Below are positions 28,348-39,719 of a stretch of DNA of 64,000 nt, in pieces. Each line of letters starts with the position of its first letter. Positions within the stretch are counted from its first letter, which is position 1. The position numbers were made by a program, and so were the translations under genes. The DNA comes from Herbaspirillum rubrisubalbicans. Lineage in GTDB: Bacteria > Pseudomonadota > Gammaproteobacteria > Burkholderiales > Burkholderiaceae_D. Below the pieces are notes generated by a model, which saw only the letters and a program-made list of their open reading frames with translations, did no database searches and was not told the origin of the DNA. The stretch covers positions 4,774,001 to 4,838,000 of the forward strand of contig NZ_CP024996.1 of assembly GCF_003719195.1 (NCBI RefSeq), written 5' to 3'.

Positions 28348-28986
28348 TCAAGGTTTCCAGTGTACGAAATTCCGATACAGCTGCAAACCCGCCGAGGCAC
28401 TTTTTTCCGGGTGGAACTGAGTTGCAAAGATATTATCGCGGGCCACGGCACAGGCGAAGTCACGGCCATACGGCGTCTGGCCGACCACATGGGCGGTCTC
28501 GGCCGGCACGGCATAGTAGCTGTGGACGAAATAGAAGAAGGCGTCATCCGCAATCCCTTCCCACAGCGGATGAGTGCGGGTCTGGTGCACATGGTTCCAG
28601 CCCATCTGCGGCACCTTGAACAGCGATCCATCATCCTGGCGCAGGCCTTCGAGTTCGAAGCGCACCACCTTGCCGGGCAGCAGGCCCAGGCCGGGAGTGT
28701 CGCCTTCTTCACTCCAGTCGAACAGCATCTGCTCGCCCACGCATACGCCGAACAGCGGCTTGGTGCGCGAGGCTTCGATGACGGCGTCCTCCACGCCCGA
28801 TTCACGCAGGCTGCGCATACAGTCGGGCATGGCACCCTGGCCGGGCAGGACCACGCGGTCAGCAGCGCGGATATCGGCGACTTCACCGGAGATGCGCACA
28901 TCGGCTTCAGGCGCGACATGGCGCAGCGCCTGCGCCACCGAGCGCAGGTTGCCCATGCCGTAATCGACTACAACAATTTTATTCAT
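28348..28986 (-). CDS. hisH: Imidazole glycerol phosphate synthase subunit HisH
   Basis: 212 residues; glutaminase that supplies ammonia to HisF. The catalytic triad is complete: Cys in [12 protein letters not shown], His and Glu in [21 protein letters not shown]. Start ATG 28986 ([14 protein letters not shown]). It lies 59 bp after hisB. Confidence 0.97.
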   Translation of the reverse strand: MNKIVVVDYGMGNLRSVAQALRHVAPEADVRISGEVADIRAADRVVLPGQGAMPDCMRSLRESGVEDAVIEASRTKPLFGVCVGEQMLFDWSEEGDTPGLGLLPGKVVRFELEGLRQDDGSLFKVPQMGWNHVHQTRTHPLWEGIADDAFFYFVHSYYAVPAETAHVVGQTPYGRDFACAVARDNIFATQFHPEKSASAGLQLYRNFVHWKP

Positions 28987-29045
28987 GGTGAAATTGAACG
29001 GTGCTCACGCACCGGAAAACCAGATGATTTAGCGATACCCTGCGT

Positions 29046-29642
29046 TTACAGGCTGCCCTTGGTCGAGGGAATCGTACCCGCAGCGCGTGCATCAAGCTCG
29101 ACGGCCATGCGCAGCGCACGGCCGAAGGCCTTGAACACGGTCTCGGCCTGGTGGTGGGCATTCACGCCACGCAGGTTGTCCACGTGCAGGGTCACCTGCG
29201 CATGATTGACGAAACCGTGGAAGAACTCGCTGGTCAGGTCCACATCGAAGGAACCGATCATCGAGCGGGTAAAGGGAATGTGGTATTCCAGGCCGGGACG
29301 GCCGGAGAAATCGATCACCACGCGCGACAGGGCTTCATCCAGCGGCACGTAGGCGTGGCCGTAGCGGCGGATGCCCTTCTTGTCGCCGATGGCCTTGGCA
29401 AAGGCCATCCCGAGGGTGATGCCCACGTCTTCCACCGTATGGTGCGCATCGATGTGCAGGTCGCCCTTGGCCTGGATATCCAGGTCGATGAGGCCATGGC
29501 GGGCGATCTGGTCCAGCATATGGTCCAGGAAGGGCACGCCGGTATCCAGCTTCTGCTGGCCGGTGCCATCCAGGTTGATGGCAACGCGGATCTGCGTCTC
29601 GTTGGTGTTGCGGACGACTTCCGCGGTTCTCGGTGTAGACAT
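29046..29642 (-). CDS. hisB: Imidazoleglycerol-phosphate dehydratase
   Basis: 198 residues; monofunctional enzyme without the phosphatase domain seen in enterobacterial HisB. Metal-binding histidines are in [38 protein letters not shown] and [19 protein letters not shown]. The missing histidinol phosphatase must be supplied from elsewhere in the genome. Confidence 0.97.
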   Translation of the reverse strand: MSTPRTAEVVRNTNETQIRVAINLDGTGQQKLDTGVPFLDHMLDQIARHGLIDLDIQAKGDLHIDAHHTVEDVGITLGMAFAKAIGDKKGIRRYGHAYVPLDEALSRVVIDFSGRPGLEYHIPFTRSMIGSFDVDLTSEFFHGFVNHAQVTLHVDNLRGVNAHHQAETVFKAFGRALRMAVELDARAAGTIPSTKGSL

Positions 29643-29709
29643 GGTCAGGGTTAGACGGGCTTCTATCGTTGGGTAATGCTGGGAGCTTGCCTGGGCGCGA
29701 TCTTTACCA

Positions 29710-30816
29710 TCACAGTTCGCGCAGTGCTGCTGTCAGGGCCGTCAGGAAGATGGCGTTTTCTTCATCCGAACTGACGGTAATACGCAAACAGTTTTGCAGC
29801 AACATGTGCATTCTACCGGCATTTTTGACAAGTACCTTGCGCGCCAGTAAACCGGCGAAGACTTTATCGGCATCCGGGACGCGGATCAAGATGAAATTGG
29901 CCGCCGACGAGAACACCTGCACCCCGTCCAGCGCCGCCAGCGCGCTGGCCAGATCGCTGCGCGCCGCACGCAGCCGGGCGGCCTGGGACTCCAGTACGTG
30001 CAGGTGATCCAGCACGAACAGGACGGCCGCTTCGGTCAACACATTGACGTTATAGGGCGGGCGCACCTTGTCCAATTCCCGCAACAGCGCCGGCGCCGCC
30101 GACAGGTAGCCCAGGCGCACGCCCGCCAGCCCCAGCTTGGAAACGGTGCGCATGACCACCAGGTTGTTGTGTCGCGGCAATGCCGGCATGAGCGTAGAGG
30201 TGGCAAAGGGCTGGTAGGCTTCATCGACCACCACCAGGCCGTAGGGTGCGGCGGCTTCGATGATGCGCAGCACGTCGGCCATCTCGTAGAGCGTGCCGGT
30301 GGGATTGTTGGGGTAGCCAAGCCAGGTGATGACCGGCTTGTGCGTCTCGATGGCCGCCAGCATGGCTGGCAGGTCCAGGCTCAGGTCGGCGCGCAGCGGC
30401 ACGCCCACGTAGTCCAGCCCGGCCATCTGGGCCGAGATGCCATACATGACGAAGCCCGGCTCCGGCGCCACGATGGTGCGACCGGGCATGGCGCAAGCCA
30501 CCGAGAGCATGGTGATCAACTCATCCGAACCATTGCCCAGCAATACCTCATACCCTGCCGGCACCCCCAGGCGCTCGCAGATGGCCGCCTTGAGCTGCGT
30601 ATAGGACGGTACCGGATAACGGTTCAGCTCCAGCGCAGCCAGTCGCTGCGCCAGTTCCTCACGCAGCGCCACCGGCAACACATAGGGATTTTCCATCGCA
30701 TCGAGCTTGACCAGCCCTGCTGCCGAGGGCACGTGATAGGAGTGCCAGCCGCGCACTACGGGGCGGATCACGTTGGCGACCAGTTGGTCCACGATCTCAG
30801 GCTTGGAGGGATTCAT
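29710..30816 (-). CDS. hisC: Histidinol-phosphate aminotransferase
   Basis: About 368 residues; PLP enzyme of fold type I. Family text: [48 protein letters not shown], and the PLP lysine in [16 protein letters not shown] place the start at ATG 30816 ([13 protein letters not shown]); one ATG directly before and a longer form from 30852 are possible. The start lies inside the last codons of the methyltransferase gene (20-bp overlap), so translation of the two is linked. Confidence 0.96.
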   Translation of the reverse strand: MNPSKPEIVDQLVANVIRPVVRGWHSYHVPSAAGLVKLDAMENPYVLPVALREELAQRLAALELNRYPVPSYTQLKAAICERLGVPAGYEVLLGNGSDELITMLSVACAMPGRTIVAPEPGFVMYGISAQMAGLDYVGVPLRADLSLDLPAMLAAIETHKPVITWLGYPNNPTGTLYEMADVLRIIEAAAPYGLVVVDEAYQPFATSTLMPALPRHNNLVVMRTVSKLGLAGVRLGYLSAAPALLRELDKVRPPYNVNVLTEAAVLFVLDHLHVLESQAARLRAARSDLASALAALDGVQVFSSAANFILIRVPDADKVFAGLLARKVLVKNAGRMHMLLQNCLRITVSSDEENAIFLTALTAALREL

Positions 30817-31630
30817 CATCTTGGCTCGCAGGGGCCGGCGCATCGAGGGCATCGAGGCGCTGGCGGATCAGTTCGCAATAATCGGGGTTGAGTTCGAAAC
30901 CGGTAAAGTGCCGCCCGCAACGGCGTGCCGCCACGGCCGTAGTGCCGCTGCCCATGAAGGGATCGAGCACCACGCCGCCCGGCGGACAAGAGGCCTTGAC
31001 CATGCGCTCCACCACTTCCAGCGGTTTTTGCGTAGGGTGATCGGCGCGCTCCTTGTGCTCGCGATGCAGGCGCGAGACGCTCCACACATCCTTGGGGTTG
31101 TAGCCCATCTCCAGCCACTTGGCCCCAACAAAGATGGAGCGCGAACGCGCTTTCTTGGTCTGGGCGTCATAGGGAATGCGGATGGCATCGAGATCAAAGA
31201 AATAATCCTTGGCGCGGGCAAAGAAGCCGATAGTGTCATGCACCGAGGAATAACGCCGCACGCTCCCTCCCATGGAGGGCACGCGACGGTCCCAGATGAT
31301 CTCGTTGATCATGGTCATGCGCTGCTTCAACATCACGAAGATCTCCGGCGAATTGCGCCAGGTCAGGAAGATGTAGAGGCTGCCATTGGGCTTCAACTTG
31401 GGCAGCACGGCGTCGACCCACTGCTCGGTCCAGGCCAGATACGCAGCGGTATCGAGCTTGTCGGAATCATTGCCGTAATCCTTGCCCAGGCCATAAGGCG
31501 GGTCGGCGATCAACAGGTCGACACTGCCATCGGGAATGCGCGCCAGCCCACCGCTGACATCCAGCGCATCCTCGCAATACACGCGGTCCAGCCAGCCGGC
31601 GCCTGCGAGGGAGTCGGTGGCGGACGTCAT
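30797..31630 (-). CDS. Adenine-specific DNA methyltransferase (beta-type) within the his operon
   Basis: About 277 residues. Motif IV DPPY (residues 43-46, [11 protein letters not shown]) precedes the AdoMet motif DPFMGSGTT near residue 225, the order of beta-class N6-adenine/N4-cytosine methyltransferases. [14 protein letters not shown] is also typical. No restriction gene accompanies it, so it is an orphan methyltransferase. It starts 4 bp after hisD and overlaps hisC by 20 bp, with composition like its neighbours, so it is a settled operon member, not a recent insert. Conserved orphan adenine methyltransferases are known in Ralstonia and Burkholderia; whether this is an ortholog needs comparison. 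An upstream start at 31708 would overlap hisD and is unlikely. Confidence 0.9.
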   Translation of the reverse strand: MTSATDSLAGAGWLDRVYCEDALDVSGGLARIPDGSVDLLIADPPYGLGKDYGNDSDKLDTAAYLAWTEQWVDAVLPKLKPNGSLYIFLTWRNSPEIFVMLKQRMTMINEIIWDRRVPSMGGSVRRYSSVHDTIGFFARAKDYFFDLDAIRIPYDAQTKKARSRSIFVGAKWLEMGYNPKDVWSVSRLHREHKERADHPTQKPLEVVERMVKASCPPGGVVLDPFMGSGTTAVAARRCGRHFTGFELNPDYCELIRQRLDALDAPAPASQDDESLQA

Positions 31631-31634
31631 CATG

Positions 31635-32951
31635 TCACTTCTTGAGCCGCAATTCGGCCGAGCGGGCGTGCGCCTGCAAGCCTTCGCCATAGGCCAGTTC
31701 GGCGGCAATCTTGCCCAGCGTCTGGGCGCCCTGTTCCGACACGCGGATCACGCTGGAACGCTTCTGGAAGTCATACACACCCAGCGGTGAGGAGAAGCGC
31801 GCCGTGCGAGAAGTCGGCAGCACGTGATTGGGACCGGCGCAATAATCGCCCAACGATTCGGACGAGAAACGCCCCAGGAACATGGCACCGGCATGACGGA
31901 TCTGGTCAGCCCACTGCTGCGGTTCCTGTGCGGAAATTTCCAGGTGCTCGGCGGCGATCATGTTGGCGATCTCGCAGGCTTGTTCCATATCGCGCACCTT
32001 GACCAGCGCGCCACGGTCGGTCAGCGAGGTGCGGATCACGTCCTTGCGCGGCATGTCCTCCAGCAGGCGGTTGATCGAGGCTTCCACCTGGGCGATGTAG
32101 TCCGCGTCCGGGCACAGCAGGATGGATTGCGCCAGTTCATCGTGCTCGGCTTGCGAGAACAGGTCCATGGCGATCCAGTCGGGATCGGTGGCGCCATCGC
32201 AGATCACCAGGATCTCGGAGGGACCGGCGATCATGTCGATGCCGACCACGCCGAAGACGCGCCGCTTGGCTGCGGCCACATAGGCGTTGCCGGGGCCGAC
32301 GATCTTGTCCACCTGCGGGATGGTCGCGGTGCCATAGGCCAGTGCGCCCACGGCTTGCGCACCACCGATGGTGAAGACGCGATCCACACCAGCGATGGCG
32401 GCAGCGGCCAGCACCAGTTCATTCTTCACGCCGTCCGGTGTCGGCACCACCATGATGACTTCCTGCACACCGGCCACCTTGGCCGGGATCGCATTCATCA
32501 GTACCGACGACGGATAAGCCGCCTTGCCGCCCGGCACGTAGATGCCCACGCGATCCAGCGGCGTGACCTTCTGGCCCAGTTCGGTGCCATCGGCTTCGCG
32601 ATAGAGAAAACCATCGGAGCCGCATTCCTTCTTCTGGCGCTCATGATAGGCGCGCACGCGGTCAGCAGCGGTCTGCAACGCATGGCGGCGTGCCTCGGGC
32701 AGTCCGGCCAGCGCGGCTTGCAGCGCCTCCTTGCCGATCTCCAGGCCGGCCACGGAAGCAGCCTGCAGGCGGTCGAAGCGCTGGGTGTATTCCAGCACGG
32801 CGGCGTCACCGCGCGCCTTCACATCGGCCAGGATGGTCGCCGCAGCGCGATCGATGGCTTCGTCCTCGCTGGCTTCGAAGGCCAGCACGGCCGACAGCTT
32901 GTCACGGAAGCCGGCTTCGGCGGAATCGAGTTTTCGGATGGCAATGCTCAT
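31635..32951 (-). CDS. hisD: Histidinol dehydrogenase
   Basis: 438 residues; zinc enzyme for the last two oxidations to histidine. Signature text: [80 protein letters not shown] with the zinc-binding histidine, and [14 protein letters not shown]. Length is normal. Follows hisG by 39 bp. Confidence 0.97.
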   Translation of the reverse strand: MSIAIRKLDSAEAGFRDKLSAVLAFEASEDEAIDRAAATILADVKARGDAAVLEYTQRFDRLQAASVAGLEIGKEALQAALAGLPEARRHALQTAADRVRAYHERQKKECGSDGFLYREADGTELGQKVTPLDRVGIYVPGGKAAYPSSVLMNAIPAKVAGVQEVIMVVPTPDGVKNELVLAAAAIAGVDRVFTIGGAQAVGALAYGTATIPQVDKIVGPGNAYVAAAKRRVFGVVGIDMIAGPSEILVICDGATDPDWIAMDLFSQAEHDELAQSILLCPDADYIAQVEASINRLLEDMPRKDVIRTSLTDRGALVKVRDMEQACEIANMIAAEHLEISAQEPQQWADQIRHAGAMFLGRFSSESLGDYCAGPNHVLPTSRTARFSSPLGVYDFQKRSSVIRVSEQGAQTLGKIAAELAYGEGLQAHARSAELRLKK

Positions 32952-32990
32952 GGTCTCACCTGCTCTGCGAAGATATCTGGGGTCGTGGAA

Positions 32991-33641
32991 TTACTTGGCC
33001 TTGGATGCCTTCTCGAAGGCATCGAGAATCGGCTGCAAGCGCTCGCGCTTCAATTTCAGCGCGGCCTGGTTCACCACCAGGCGTGAAGAAATGTCGATGA
33101 TGTGCTCGACTTCCACCAGCTTGTTGGCACGCAACGTGCCACCGGTGCTGACCAGGTCGACGATGGCGTCCGACAGGCCCACCAGCGGGCCCAGTTCCAT
33201 CGAGCCATACAACTTGATCAGGTCGACGTGCACGCCCTTGGAGGCGAAGTGCTCGCGCGCGGTGTTGACGTACTTGGTCACCACGCGCAGGCGCGCACCC
33301 TGGCGCACCGCGTTGGCGTAGTCGAATCCTTCCTGCACCGCCACCGACAGGCGGCACTTGGCGATGTTCAGGTCGATGGGCTGGTACAGGCCTTCACCGC
33401 CATGTTCCATCAGCACATCCTTGCCGGCCACGCCGAAATCGGCGGCACCGTATTGCACATAGGTCGGCACGTCCGAAGCGCGCACGATGATCACGCGCAC
33501 GTTGGGATCATTGGTGGGCAGGATCAGCTTGCGCGAGGATTCTGGATCCTCGGCCACGGTGATGCCGGCGGCTTGGAGCAGCGGCAGGGTCTCTTCGAAA
33601 ATGCGGCCCTTGGAGAGCGCCAGCGTCAGTTGTTGGGTCAT
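32991..33641 (-). CDS. hisG: ATP phosphoribosyltransferase, short form
   Basis: 216 residues; first, regulated enzyme of histidine synthesis. Short HisG lacks the C-terminal ACT-like domain and normally needs HisZ, which is not in this window. Text: [70 protein letters not shown]. Lies 30 bp after murA. Confidence 0.96.
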   Translation of the reverse strand: MTQQLTLALSKGRIFEETLPLLQAAGITVAEDPESSRKLILPTNDPNVRVIIVRASDVPTYVQYGAADFGVAGKDVLMEHGGEGLYQPIDLNIAKCRLSVAVQEGFDYANAVRQGARLRVVTKYVNTAREHFASKGVHVDLIKLYGSMELGPLVGLSDAIVDLVSTGGTLRANKLVEVEHIIDISSRLVVNQAALKLKRERLQPILDAFEKASKAK

Positions 33642-33671
33642 GATGGTGTGCTTTTCTGGAATCCGGAAAAC

Positions 33672-34931
<1,260 letters not shown>

Positions 34932-35168
34932 TTATTTCTGGAATTCTTCGGGGGTCAGGGTCTTCATCGACAGCGCGTGGATTTCCTCGCGCATCCGGTC
35001 GCCCAGCGCGGCATAGACCAATTGGTGGCGCTGGATCAGGCGCTTGCCGGCGAAGGCCTCGGCAACGATGACGGCGGTGAAGTGCTGGCCGTCGCCTTCC
35101 ACTTCCAGGTGCTGGCAATCGAGGCCGGCGGCGATATAGCTTTTGACGAGTTCGGGTGTGGGTAGCAT
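34932..35168 (-). CDS. BolA family protein (IbaG-like)
   Basis: 78 residues from ATG 35168 (MLPTPELVKSYIAAGLDCQHLEVEGDG...). The BolA fold text FTAVIVAEAFAGKRLIQRHQLVYAALGDRMREEIHALSM is complete, with the helix-turn and conserved histidine. IbaG proteins next to murA work with monothiol glutaredoxins in iron-sulfur or acid-stress roles. Only 9 bp from murA, so co-expressed. Confidence 0.93.
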   Translation of the reverse strand: MLPTPELVKSYIAAGLDCQHLEVEGDGQHFTAVIVAEAFAGKRLIQRHQLVYAALGDRMREEIHALSMKTLTPEEFQK

Positions 35169-35223
35169 GTTGAGGCTCTTCACGGGAATAGGGGGAGATG
35201 GCGGGGCAGGTGGTCCCGGGGAT

Positions 35224-35988
35224 TCAATGGGAACCTGCGCGCAGCTTGTAGCCGCTCTTGAGCATATGGACGGCCAGGGTAGAGAGCGCCAAGAAGAACA
35301 CGACGACGATACCGAGGCTGGTCATGGGAGCAATGTCGGACTGGCCGAAGAAGCCGTAGCGAAAGCCATCGATCATATAAAAAAACGGGTTGAAATGCGA
35401 TACCGCCTGCCAGAACGGAGGCAGCGAGTGTATCGAATAGAACACGCCGGCCAGGAAGGTCAGCGGGACGATCAGGAAATTCTGAAACGCCGCCAACTGG
35501 TCGAATTTCTCGGCCCAGATGCCGGCGATCAAGCCCAAGCTGCCCAGGATGCCCGCGCCCAAGAGCGCGAAGACCAGAATCCACAGCGGCGCCACGAAAT
35601 CGATGTGGCCGAACCAGACGGTCACCACGAACACCCCCGCGCCTACCACCAGCCCGCGCACCACGGCCGCCAGCACATAGCCGCCGAACATTTCCCAGTG
35701 CGACAGCGGCGTCAACAGCACGAACACCAGGTTGCCGGTGATCTTGGACTGGATCAGCGAAGAAGAGCTATTGGCGAAGGCATTCTGCAACACGCTCATC
35801 ATCACCAGTCCCGGCACCAGGAAGCCAGTGTAGTTCACGCCCGGATAGACCTGCACGCGATCCTGCAGCACGTGGCCGAAGATCAGCAGGTACAGCAGCG
35901 CCGTGACCACCGGGGCAGTGATGGTCTGGGTAGCGACCTTCCAGAAACGCAGGATTTCCTTGTAGAACAAGGTACGGAAACCGATCAT
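35224..35988 (-). CDS. ABC-2 type exporter permease (YadH-like)
   Basis: 254 residues with about six membrane spans. Text such as RTLFYKEILRFWKVATQTITAPVVTALLYLLIFG, PGLVMMSVLQNAFANSSSSLIQSKITGNL, LTPLSHWEMFGGYVLAAVVRG and FYMIDGFRYGFFGQSD is typical of the ABC-2 family found beside mla genes. Overlaps its ATPase gene by 4 bp. Substrate unknown. Confidence 0.93.
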   Translation of the reverse strand: MIGFRTLFYKEILRFWKVATQTITAPVVTALLYLLIFGHVLQDRVQVYPGVNYTGFLVPGLVMMSVLQNAFANSSSSLIQSKITGNLVFVLLTPLSHWEMFGGYVLAAVVRGLVVGAGVFVVTVWFGHIDFVAPLWILVFALLGAGILGSLGLIAGIWAEKFDQLAAFQNFLIVPLTFLAGVFYSIHSLPPFWQAVSHFNPFFYMIDGFRYGFFGQSDIAPMTSLGIVVVFFLALSTLAVHMLKSGYKLRAGSH

Positions 35989-36896
35989 TTTTCATCTCCC
36001 ATGATCTGGATGAAGACATCTTCCAGGTCAGCCTGCTGCAATTGCAGGTCGTCGATCTCCACGCCCGAGGTCCGCAGCGTGGCCAGGATCGGTTCGAATT
36101 CCTTGTAGTCCGTCACGCGCAGCGTGAATTTATTGCCCGCCAACAGCTCTTCAGGACGCATGACCAGCGCCTTCAAGCCATCGGGCAGGCTACCGCGCTT
36201 CAAGCGCAACACCATCTGCGAACCGGAGATGCGGCGGATCAGCCCTTCGGTAGAGTCCAGCGCCACCACCTTGCCGAACTTCAACATGGCGATGCGATTG
36301 CACAGGGCCTGGGCTTCTTCCAGGTAGTGCGTGGTCAACACGATGGTATGGCCCTCGCGATTCAGGCGCCCGATGAAGTGCCACAGGGTCTGGCGCAATT
36401 CCACGTCGACCCCGGCAGTGGGCTCATCCAGCACGATCACGGGCGGCTTGTGCACCAGCGCCTGGGCCACCAGCACGCGCCGCTTCATGCCACCGGAGAG
36501 CGCGCGCATGTTGGTATCAGCCTTGTTGGTGAGGTCCAGGTTTTCCATGACCTCATCGATCCACTTGTCGTTGTTGCTCAGGCCAAAGTAGCCGGACTGC
36601 ATCCGCAAGGTCTCGCGCACCGTGAAGAAGGGATCGAACACCAGTTCCTGCGGCACCACACCCAGCTTCATGCGGGCGGCACGGTAGTCGCTGACCACGT
36701 CGTGGCCATGGAGGGTGACCGAGCCGGAATCAGCCCGGTTCAGGCCGGCGATGATGGAAATGAGCGTGGTCTTGCCAGCGCCGTTGGGGCCGAGCAAGCC
36801 GAAGAATTCACCTTCTTCGACCGCCAGCGACACGCCGCCCAGGGCCTGCAGCGACTGGTAACGCTTCTTGATGTCAGTGATTTGGAGAGCGGCCAT
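35985..36896 (-). CDS. ABC exporter ATP-binding protein (YadG-like)
   Basis: 303 residues. Walker A GPNGAGKTT, signature ALSGGMKRRVLVAQAL, Walker B PVIVLDEPTAGVD, H-loop VLTTHYLEEAQ. Partner of the permease that follows. Stands downstream of mlaB, a frequent betaproteobacterial order, but the pair is not part of the Mla complex as such. Confidence 0.94.
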   Translation of the reverse strand: MAALQITDIKKRYQSLQALGGVSLAVEEGEFFGLLGPNGAGKTTLISIIAGLNRADSGSVTLHGHDVVSDYRAARMKLGVVPQELVFDPFFTVRETLRMQSGYFGLSNNDKWIDEVMENLDLTNKADTNMRALSGGMKRRVLVAQALVHKPPVIVLDEPTAGVDVELRQTLWHFIGRLNREGHTIVLTTHYLEEAQALCNRIAMLKFGKVVALDSTEGLIRRISGSQMVLRLKRGSLPDGLKALVMRPEELLAGNKFTLRVTDYKEFEPILATLRTSGVEIDDLQLQQADLEDVFIQIMGDEK

Positions 36897-37213
36897 GGCC
36901 TCGCCCGTTCAATACGTTACTTGCAAGAAAGAAATGAGGAGCAGCCCATCCCATACGGAATTGGCTGCACGCCTCGCCCTGGCCGCGCCATCGCTCTCCG
37001 TGGGAAGAGGCCTGTGCGACGCGACCATATTGTCGTTATGCCATTAACAATGGCGTAGTATTTCGGTTTTGCCCGGCAGGTGAGACGCCGTGTCCAAGGG
37101 AAGGGAATCCGCTGTACCAGTCGCCAATGCGCCTGCAAAAACCTTCGATTATAGGGGAATTCGATTTTCCGGGCCGCCGCAGAGCGTCAGGGGGCCGCAA
37201 GGGGGGGGACGGA
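36897..37213. other. Intergenic stretch between mlaB and the exporter ATPase gene
   Basis: 317 bases without a credible gene. It begins (at the mlaB side) with a run of eight G at 37201-37208, just past the mlaB stop. It should hold the minus-strand promoter for the exporter-murA-his series, but I see no firm promoter and no terminator with a T run. Confidence 0.6.
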
Positions 37214-37507
37214 TCAGTGATGTCGATCGGTGGCGGAGGTGGGTGCAGCCGCGCCTTGCAGCAGGGCGGTCACGCCGTAGAGGTCGGCCAGGCTTTGCAG
37301 GTTGGCCGGCAGGATGCCGAAGTCCAGTGCGGCGCCACGACCGGCTGCGGCGCGACGCCAGGCCAGCAGCGTGGCCACGGCCGAAGAGTCGACCACGCTC
37401 ACGCCGCTGACATCGATGCTGGCCTGACCCGCGGCGATGGCCGAGAGGCCCTCGCGCAGGACAGCGCTGGCATTGGTGAAGGTCAGCGAGGTGCCGGGCT
37501 TGAACAT
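37214..37507 (-). CDS. mlaB: STAS-domain protein MlaB
   Basis: 97 residues. STAS fold with the conserved serine in IDVSGVSVVDSSAVATLLAWRR; cytoplasmic subunit that stabilises the MlaFE ATPase-permease. The end (LLQGAAAPTSATDRHH) is loose. In this operon it comes last, after mlaC, separated by 33 bp. Confidence 0.92.
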   Translation of the reverse strand: MFKPGTSLTFTNASAVLREGLSAIAAGQASIDVSGVSVVDSSAVATLLAWRRAAAGRGAALDFGILPANLQSLADLYGVTALLQGAAAPTSATDRHH

Positions 37508-37540
37508 GGTGCGCTCTTTCGGATCAGGGATCGGTACAGA

Positions 37541-38182
37541 TTACTTCTTGCCGTTGCCGCGCGAGGCCAACTGCTGGTTCTTGTCGGTCAGCGCTTTGAT
37601 CAGGCCGTCGATGCCGCCCTTGTTGATCTCGCTGGCGAAGGTGCCGCGATAGGCTTCCACCAGCCAGGCGCCCAGCACGTTGACGTCATACAGCTTCCAG
37701 CCATCGCCCTTCTTTTCCAGGCGATAGCTCAACTGGATGGGCTCGCCGCCGCGATCGGAGATCACCTGCGAATTGACTTCCACTTCGGTGTCGCCGGGCG
37801 CTGCGCGCAGCGGCTTGAAGACGATCTTCTGGTCACGCACCTGCGACAGTGCCCCCGAATAGGTGAACACCAGCAGGCTGCGGAACTGGGTGATCAGCTG
37901 CTTTTGCTGGTCCGGCGTCGCCTGGCGCCAGTAGCGGCCGGCCGCCAGCTGGGTCATGCGTTCGAAGTCCACGTAGGGCAGGATCTTCTGTTCCACCAGT
38001 TGCATGATGCGGGAGTTGTCGCCGGCCTGGATGTCCTTGTCGTTCTTGGCGGTATCCAGCACTTCCGAGCTGATGCGCTTGACCAGTGCGTCCGGGGCTT
38101 CCTGGGCTGCGGCCACGCCGGAGAAGGACAGCGCGGGAATCGCAAAGGCCGCGATGGCGAAAAGTTTGGTGAGCATCTTCAT
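37541..38182 (-). CDS. mlaC: Periplasmic phospholipid-binding protein MlaC
   Basis: 213 residues. Signal peptide MKMLTKLFAIAAFAIPALSFSGVAAA, then the MlaC/Ttg2D domain (ILPYVDFERMTQLAAGRYWRQATPDQQKQLITQFRSLLVFTYSGAL). Ferries phospholipid between MlaA in the outer membrane and MlaD in the inner membrane. Separated from mlaA by 251 bp with two hairpins. Confidence 0.96.
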   Translation of the reverse strand: MKMLTKLFAIAAFAIPALSFSGVAAAQEAPDALVKRISSEVLDTAKNDKDIQAGDNSRIMQLVEQKILPYVDFERMTQLAAGRYWRQATPDQQKQLITQFRSLLVFTYSGALSQVRDQKIVFKPLRAAPGDTEVEVNSQVISDRGGEPIQLSYRLEKKGDGWKLYDVNVLGAWLVEAYRGTFASEINKGGIDGLIKALTDKNQQLASRGNGKK

Positions 38183-38290
38183 AAGTTGTTTTCCATTCGA
38201 GTCAGCAGAAGAAGCCAGTCACCTCCCCCGCACGACTGTGCCCCCCTGCGAGGCAACAGCTTGCGGCAGCAGGCCGGCAACTCCTTCGAA

Positions 38291-38335
38291 ACCCGCCCGA
38301 GAGCGGGGTTCCCGTGCCGTCACAGATCGGCACGG
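38291..38335. other. Two adjacent hairpins between mlaA and mlaC
   Basis: CCGTGCCG (38312-38319) pairs perfectly with CGGCACGG (38328-38335); next to it CCCGC (38292-38296) pairs with GCGGG (38303-38307). On the minus strand the second hairpin is followed by only TTTCG. It may be a weak or partial terminator that sets mlaC and mlaB expression, or a processing site. Nothing more can be said. Confidence 0.4.
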
Positions 38336-38433
38336 ATGTTACAGATTGAGCGATTGATCTGGATTTCAAGACCACGGCAAGCGGCTGCGCCACGTGGCCT
38401 TGTAACACTCAGTACATCCTGCGCATCCAACCC

Positions 38434-39183
38434 TTAGGGCTTGATGGTTTCTTCCTTCTGTTCACCGCCACTGGAGGAGGCGCCATTGATCTGGCTCTGG
38501 CGACGTTGCAGGTAGGCATCGCGCACGAAGTCGTACTTGTCCAGCGCGGCATCTTCCAGCAGGGTCGAGGCATCCAGCAACTGGGCACGGCGGTCAACGA
38601 TGCGCACCACCGCACCGACGTTGCGCCAGCGCGCCGGACGCTTGTAGGTCCACAGGTCACCGTACAGGTCCACCGGCATCCCGGCGGTATCACGCACGGT
38701 GGAGGGTCCAAAGAACGGCAGCACCACGTAAGGACCGGAGCCTACGCCCCACTTGCCCAAGGTCTGGCCGAAATCGGACTTCTCACGCGGCAGGCGCGCT
38801 TCGGTTGCCACGTCCAGCACGCCACCCAGACCGAAGGTGGTGTTGATGGCCACGCGCATGAAGGTCGAGACACCCTGCTCGATACGCCCCTGCAGCAGTT
38901 GGTTGATGGACGACCAGACATCGCCGATGTTGCCAAAGAAATTACCCACGCCATGCTGGACCGGCGTCGGCACCACGGTGTCATAGGCTTGTGCGGCCGG
39001 CTTCAAGGCCACCTTGTCGACCGTGTCGTTGAAGCTGAACATGGTGCGGTTGAAGCCTTCCAGCGGATCGTTGGGATTATTGCTGGTGCTGGCACAGCCG
39101 CTCAGGGCAGCGGCAGCCAAGGCGAAGGCGCCCAGGCGGCCCGCGTAGGCGGTGTTGATGGCTTTTTTATTCATTTGATTCAT
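38434..39183 (-). CDS. mlaA: Outer-membrane lipoprotein MlaA (VacJ)
   Basis: 249 residues. Lipobox ALSGCAS at about residue 30, then the MlaA domain: NDPLEGFNRTMFSFNDTVDKVALKP, GVGNFFGNIGDVWSSINQLLQGR, SDFGQTLGKWGVGSGPYVVLPFFGPSTVRD. Removes mislocalised phospholipid from the outer leaflet. Here it is inside the mla operon between mlaD and mlaC, unlike in E. coli where it is unlinked. The start overlaps the mlaD stop (ATGA). Confidence 0.96.
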   Translation of the reverse strand: MNQMNKKAINTAYAGRLGAFALAAAALSGCASTSNNPNDPLEGFNRTMFSFNDTVDKVALKPAAQAYDTVVPTPVQHGVGNFFGNIGDVWSSINQLLQGRIEQGVSTFMRVAINTTFGLGGVLDVATEARLPREKSDFGQTLGKWGVGSGPYVVLPFFGPSTVRDTAGMPVDLYGDLWTYKRPARWRNVGAVVRIVDRRAQLLDASTLLEDAALDKYDFVRDAYLQRRQSQINGASSSGGEQKEETIKP

Positions 39184-39656
39184 TTGGAATCATCCTTTCC
39201 CTCTGCCGCCTTGCTGTACAGGAATTGACCGATCAGGTTTTCCAGCACGATGGCGGATTGTGTCATCTTAATCGTATCGCCTGCGGCCAGATTGGCCGTG
39301 TCGCCCCCCGGCTCGATGCCGATGTATTGTTCGCCCAACAGGCCCGAGGTCAGGATCTTGGCCGAGCTGTCCTTGGGGAATTTGTAGCTCTCATCCATGT
39401 TCAACGTGACCACGGCGCGGAAGGTCTGGTCATCGAAACGGATCGAATCCACTCGACCCACCACCACGCCGGCACTCTTGACGGCCGCACGCGACTTCAG
39501 GCCGCCGATGTTGTCGAAGTTTGCCTTGAGGGCATAGGTCTTCTGGCCGAAGGACATGGAGCTCATGTTGCCGACCTTCAGTGCCAGGAAAGCCAGTGCC
39601 GCCACACCCAGCAGCACGAAGATTCCAACCCAGGCATCCAGTGATTTACGTTGCAT
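39180..39656 (-). CDS. mlaD: MCE-domain phospholipid-binding protein MlaD
   Basis: 158 residues from ATG 39656 (MQRKSLDAWVGIFVLLGVAALAFLALKVG, a membrane anchor). MCE domain: TYALKANFDNIGGLKSRAAVKSAGVVVGRVDSI, and DSSAKILTSGLLGEQYIGIEPGGD. Hexameric periplasmic ring of the MlaFEDB complex. Lies 63 bp after mlaE. Confidence 0.96.
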   Translation of the reverse strand: MQRKSLDAWVGIFVLLGVAALAFLALKVGNMSSMSFGQKTYALKANFDNIGGLKSRAAVKSAGVVVGRVDSIRFDDQTFRAVVTLNMDESYKFPKDSSAKILTSGLLGEQYIGIEPGGDTANLAAGDTIKMTQSAIVLENLIGQFLYSKAAEGKDDSK

Positions 39657-39719
39657 AGTCAACCCTTTTATTCACATCGTTGCACCCTGCACGGGCGCTT
39701 TATCCATTGCTTGCGGTAC

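Noticed and set aside
37201..37208. Run of eight G as a possible phase-variable tract
   Set aside because: It lies just outside the mlaB coding region and not clearly in a promoter spacer, so slippage would not switch a gene in any obvious way.
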